A stretch of DNA of 42,256 bases from Acidobacteriota bacterium (GTDB lineage: Bacteria; Acidobacteriota; Thermoanaerobaculia; Gp7-AA8): assembly GCA_025463165.1 (NCBI GenBank), contig JAOBAU010000386.1:1-42256 (forward strand), given 5' to 3'. The position numbers were made by a program, and so were the translations under genes. Numbering within the stretch: position 1 is the first letter of the stretch; each line of letters opens with the position of its first letter. Below the pieces are notes generated by a model that had not been told where the DNA came from, ran no database searches, and worked only from the letters and a program-made list of their open reading frames with translations. This document shows, piece after piece, positions 39,921 through 42,256 of the stretch.

Positions 39921-40598
39921 ATGCAGACGTTTCGCTACGGGATGGTGTGGCGCGCCATGGGCGCGTTTCCCATTTTTCTCGCGATCGCCATCCCGATCCT
40001 GTCGGCGTTGAACAACGAGAAGTTCGATGGCGAGTTCGTGCTGATGCTCATCGTCTCCGCGGTGCTCGGCATCTGGGCCTGCGCCTACTTCACGAAATAC
40101 ACGGTCACGCTCGGCGCGGACGGATTAACCGTCGTCCGTTTCGCGCGCCGTCCGCTCGTGATCGCGTGGCGCGAAATTCGTCAGGCGCGCGACAAAGGGG
40201 GAGAGCTGACATTCACGACGACCGACCATCGGCGCATCAGGTTCAATTCGTACTTTCCCGGATATGCCGCGATTGTGGAGGCCGCCAATCTCAACCTTCC
40301 CGAGGTCGCGTTCGGTCCGAAGTCGCCGCCCGCGCGCGTGCCGTTTGCCAATGATCCGCGGAAATCTCTCCGCCAATACTTCTGGATGACCTGCGGATTC
40401 ACCGCGCTTTATCTCGGCCTCGGCTTCGCCGCGGCTCACATCAACTTCCACGAGCTCTCCCGAGCGACGGCAGGAAGAATTCTCTCCATCATCGTGCACG
40501 TGCGATGGATGTCGTTCGTGTGCGCCGTGATCGACGCCGTCGCGACCGTCTTCTTCTTCATCTTCTATCTTCGCAACGTCGCGCGCGCCCGCCGGTAA
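39921..40598 (+). CDS. Membrane protein with a PH-like domain between helix pairs
   Basis: The 225 residues begin with two hydrophobic segments (MGAFPIFLAIAIPILSAL near 13-30; EFVLMLIVSAVLGIWACAYFT near 38-58). A soluble beta-rich part follows (YTVTLGADGLTVVRFARRPLVIAWREIRQARDKGGELTFTTTDHRRIRF) that resembles the bacterial PH-like domain of YdbS/YcxB-type proteins. The C-terminus has two more helices (YFWMTCGFTALYLGLGFAAAH; FVCAVIDAVATVFFFIFYL). It lies four bases after pncB and is probably co-transcribed. The function is unknown. Confidence 0.75.
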   Translation: MQTFRYGMVWRAMGAFPIFLAIAIPILSALNNEKFDGEFVLMLIVSAVLGIWACAYFTKYTVTLGADGLTVVRFARRPLVIAWREIRQARDKGGELTFTTTDHRRIRFNSYFPGYAAIVEAANLNLPEVAFGPKSPPARVPFANDPRKSLRQYFWMTCGFTALYLGLGFAAAHINFHELSRATAGRILSIIVHVRWMSFVCAVIDAVATVFFFIFYLRNVARARR

Positions 40599-40668
40599 TA
40601 TCGCCTTCATTGGTCCGTTCCGCTTCGCCATCCGCGCGGATGTGCTCCATTACGATGTCGGATCAGAG

Positions 40669-41685
40669 ATGGCTCAGCGGCATACCGACAGACTCCTTGC
40701 CCTGAATGATTCGCGGCTCGCCGCTTTCCTGGGTGCAGAGTGTGAGGACGAACGCGATCGGCAGCTCGATCGCGTCGTCGAAGAGCACGTCCGTTCCACG
40801 GCGCACCGAACGATCGCCGCGCACATGCGCGGCGAGTGGCGCATCGATTCGCATGACGCGGAGGATGTCGTCTCCGGCGTGGTCCTCATGATGATCCGGA
40901 AGTTGCGCGCGGCGCTCATCCTCGAGGAGGAAAGTCTGCAGAACCTGGAAGCGTACGTCACCACGGTCACGCGCAACGTGCTGCGCGATCTGGTGCGAGC
41001 GAGATCGCCGGGCCGGATGCGCGTGCGCAGCCGGCTGCGCTATCTGCTCGCGCACGATCGGCGGCTGGCACTCTGGAATTGTGATGGCGTCGCCGTAGCC
41101 GGACTCTCCTCGCAACTCGATCGCGACCCGGTCAATCCGGAGACGGAAAACCTGGCGGCTGCAATCCGGAACCTTCCGGCGTCACCCGACCGCGCGCCCG
41201 ACGCGCTGATCAGGCTTTTCGCGCAGCTCGGCGGACCGCTGCGCTTCATCACTCTCGTCTCCGCATTCGTCGAGCTCTGGGGCGTTCGCGATGGCGAGAG
41301 CTCGAACATCGAAGCGGTCGCCGACGAGAACGACAGGCCGGGCCAGCGGCTCGAGTGGCGGCAGTATCTCGATCTCCTCTGGCGCGAGCTGCTCGGCCTT
41401 CCGGTCCGCCAGCGCTCCGCGCTGCTGCTCAATCTGCGCATGCCGCACAGCGAGAACGCCATCGCACTGTTCATCGCGGCCGGCATCGCCCGCTTCGAAG
41501 AGATCGCAGAAGCGCTGGGGATGTTGCCGCCGCAACTCGCGGCGATCTGGGATGAGCTGCCGCTCGACGACGAAACGATCGCGTCGTCACTCGGCGGCTC
41601 GCGGCAGCAGGTGATCAATCTCCGCAAGGCGGCGCGCGAACGGCTCGCGCGGCGGATGGCCGCCCACTCGAGGCCGGGTCCATGA
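40669..41685 (+). CDS. Atypical sigma-70-family factor
   Basis: The protein has 338 residues from the ATG at 40669; an in-frame GTG at 40642 is an alternative. Region 2-like sequence is VVEEHVRSTAHRTIAAHMRGEWRIDSHDAEDVVSGVVLMMIRKLRAAL, then SLQNLEAYVTTVTRNVLRDLVRAR. After that lies an unusually long ~120-residue linker, then WRELLGLPVRQRSALLLNLRM, where region 4 begins. Another ~60-residue segment follows before the terminal DDETIASSLGGSRQQVINLRKAARERLARRM helix-turn-helix. The length and split region 4 are unlike ordinary ECF factors of about 180-210 residues. The next gene, four bases on, encodes a zinc-finger anti-sigma factor, which supports the assignment. Confidence 0.78.
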   Translation: MAQRHTDRLLALNDSRLAAFLGAECEDERDRQLDRVVEEHVRSTAHRTIAAHMRGEWRIDSHDAEDVVSGVVLMMIRKLRAALILEEESLQNLEAYVTTVTRNVLRDLVRARSPGRMRVRSRLRYLLAHDRRLALWNCDGVAVAGLSSQLDRDPVNPETENLAAAIRNLPASPDRAPDALIRLFAQLGGPLRFITLVSAFVELWGVRDGESSNIEAVADENDRPGQRLEWRQYLDLLWRELLGLPVRQRSALLLNLRMPHSENAIALFIAAGIARFEEIAEALGMLPPQLAAIWDELPLDDETIASSLGGSRQQVINLRKAARERLARRMAAHSRPGP

Positions 41686-41689
41686 GCAG

Positions 41690-42256
41690 ATGGAGCAGAC
41701 GATGACGACGCACGTGAGCGAAGCGGATCTCGATCGGTTGCAGCGCGGAGTCTCCACGCTGGACGAGCTGCGTCGGCTCGGCGAACATCTGCGAGCGTGC
41801 GACGCGTGCGCGGTACGCGCCGCACGTCCGTTCGCGGGCGACGTCGCGGCGCTGACCGACGCTCTCGGCGAAGAAATGCCGGATGACGTTCAGGCTCACG
41901 ACGATCTCGATGCGTACGTCGACGGCACGCTCTCTCCCGAACGGCGGCAAGCCTTCCTGCTGCACGTCAAACGCTGCGGCGACTGTCGTGCGGCGATCGG
42001 GGACGTGGAGCGATTCGCTCGCGCCATTCGTTTGCGCCGGATGGCGCCGGCCGCCGCCGCACTGGCGATTGCGGCGACGATCGCGGCGGTGTTCGTCCTC
42101 ACGCCGCGGCCGAACGTGACGCCGCCGATTCCGCTCACGCCGCGATCGATGTCAATACCGGCGCTCGCTACGTCGCACGACGCGGCGCCAATCGCCGCCG
42201 CGCGCAAGCCCGAATGGCAGGCGCTCGTGAGCGAGACGATGCGCACCGGCCGCCTC
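41690..42256 (+). CDS. Anti-sigma factor with two zinc-finger motifs (3' end outside window)
   Basis: At least 189 residues are encoded and the frame is open at the window edge. Translation from the ATG at 41690 gives two HxxxCxxC units, HLRACDAC (about 33-40) and HVKRCGDC (about 92-99), each preceded by a helix typical of anti-sigma zinc-finger domains (DLDRLQRGVSTLDELRRLGE; DDLDAYVDGTLSPERRQAF). A transmembrane helix, APAAAALAIAATIAAVFVL, follows at about 119-137, then a Pro/Ala-rich extracytoplasmic part. Two such fingers in one protein are unusual. It presumably holds the adjacent sigma factor at the membrane. ATG 41702 is an alternative start. Confidence 0.85.
   Translation, partial: MEQTMTTHVSEADLDRLQRGVSTLDELRRLGEHLRACDACAVRAARPFAGDVAALTDALGEEMPDDVQAHDDLDAYVDGTLSPERRQAFLLHVKRCGDCRAAIGDVERFARAIRLRRMAPAAAALAIAATIAAVFVLTPRPNVTPPIPLTPRSMSIPALATSHDAAPIAAARKPEWQALVSETMRTGRL

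Overview
The window is a GC-rich, densely packed bacterial chromosome segment. Genes are commonly coupled through ATGA or GTGA overlaps. The gene repertoire includes large exported multicopper oxidases, SCO/cytochrome operons, ECF sigma factors and small conserved proteins. It fits an environmental Gram-negative, possibly an Acidobacteriota member. That assignment is inference, because no rRNA or tRNA gene is visible. No origin, CRISPR array or complete insertion sequence was seen.

Layout. (1) 42-4223, plus strand: a four-gene operon, probably entering from upstream. It holds a phytanoyl-CoA-dioxygenase-like enzyme, two paralogous luciferase-like (LLM) flavin monooxygenases and an unusual nucleotide-binding-like/RidA fusion. 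(2) 4224-7716: a coiled-coil membrane protein, a double-receiver response regulator, a macrodomain protein and a polytopic membrane protein. (3) 7717-10083, minus strand: two SCO1/SenC copper chaperones and a cytochrome c/periplasmic-binding-protein fusion. (4) 10171-15284: two glycosyltransferases on plus, convergent with a tight minus-strand operon. That operon encodes a GT2 glycosyltransferase, a 143-residue protein made largely of Gly3/Thr3/Lys repeats, and a 684-residue protein with faint kinase-like signatures. (5) 15380-21154: a 1924-residue exported multicopper oxidase followed by a perfect hairpin terminator. (6) 21238-24238: debris and small genes, namely a cyclase remnant, a membrane protein, a halogenase-like flavoprotein, a broken higBA toxin-antitoxin module and small unknowns. 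(7) 24278-35799, minus strand: a 13-gene, almost gapless operon that looks biosynthetic. It contains a two-domain AroD-AroE homologue whose AroD half lacks both catalytic residues, two small paralogous unknowns, a class-D-like flavin monooxygenase, a membrane/LMW-phosphatase fusion and an LLM monooxygenase. It also contains three HxD iron oxygenases, a DUF115-like protein, a glycosyltransferase, a DegT aminotransferase and a small membrane protein. (8) 35856-42256: a 29-bp-arm inverted repeat, an exported beta-propeller protein, an ECF sigma factor, nicotinate phosphoribosyltransferase, a membrane protein, and an atypical sigma factor with its anti-sigma factor running off the window.

Regions 1 and 7 share enzyme families (LLM oxidoreductases and PhyH-type oxygenases). 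They look like two parts of one tailoring-enzyme-rich pathway without a recognisable PKS or NRPS core. The most distinctive candidates for undescribed biology are that pathway and the repeat-protein operon of region 4.

A near-identical 29-31 bp upstream element (GGTAGGGAAATCG, then GCGACACTCC or similar) occurs three times on the minus strand. It lies before the coiled-coil membrane protein, before the SCO/SCO/cytochrome operon and before the ECF sigma gene. I infer one autoregulated ECF regulon connecting these loci.
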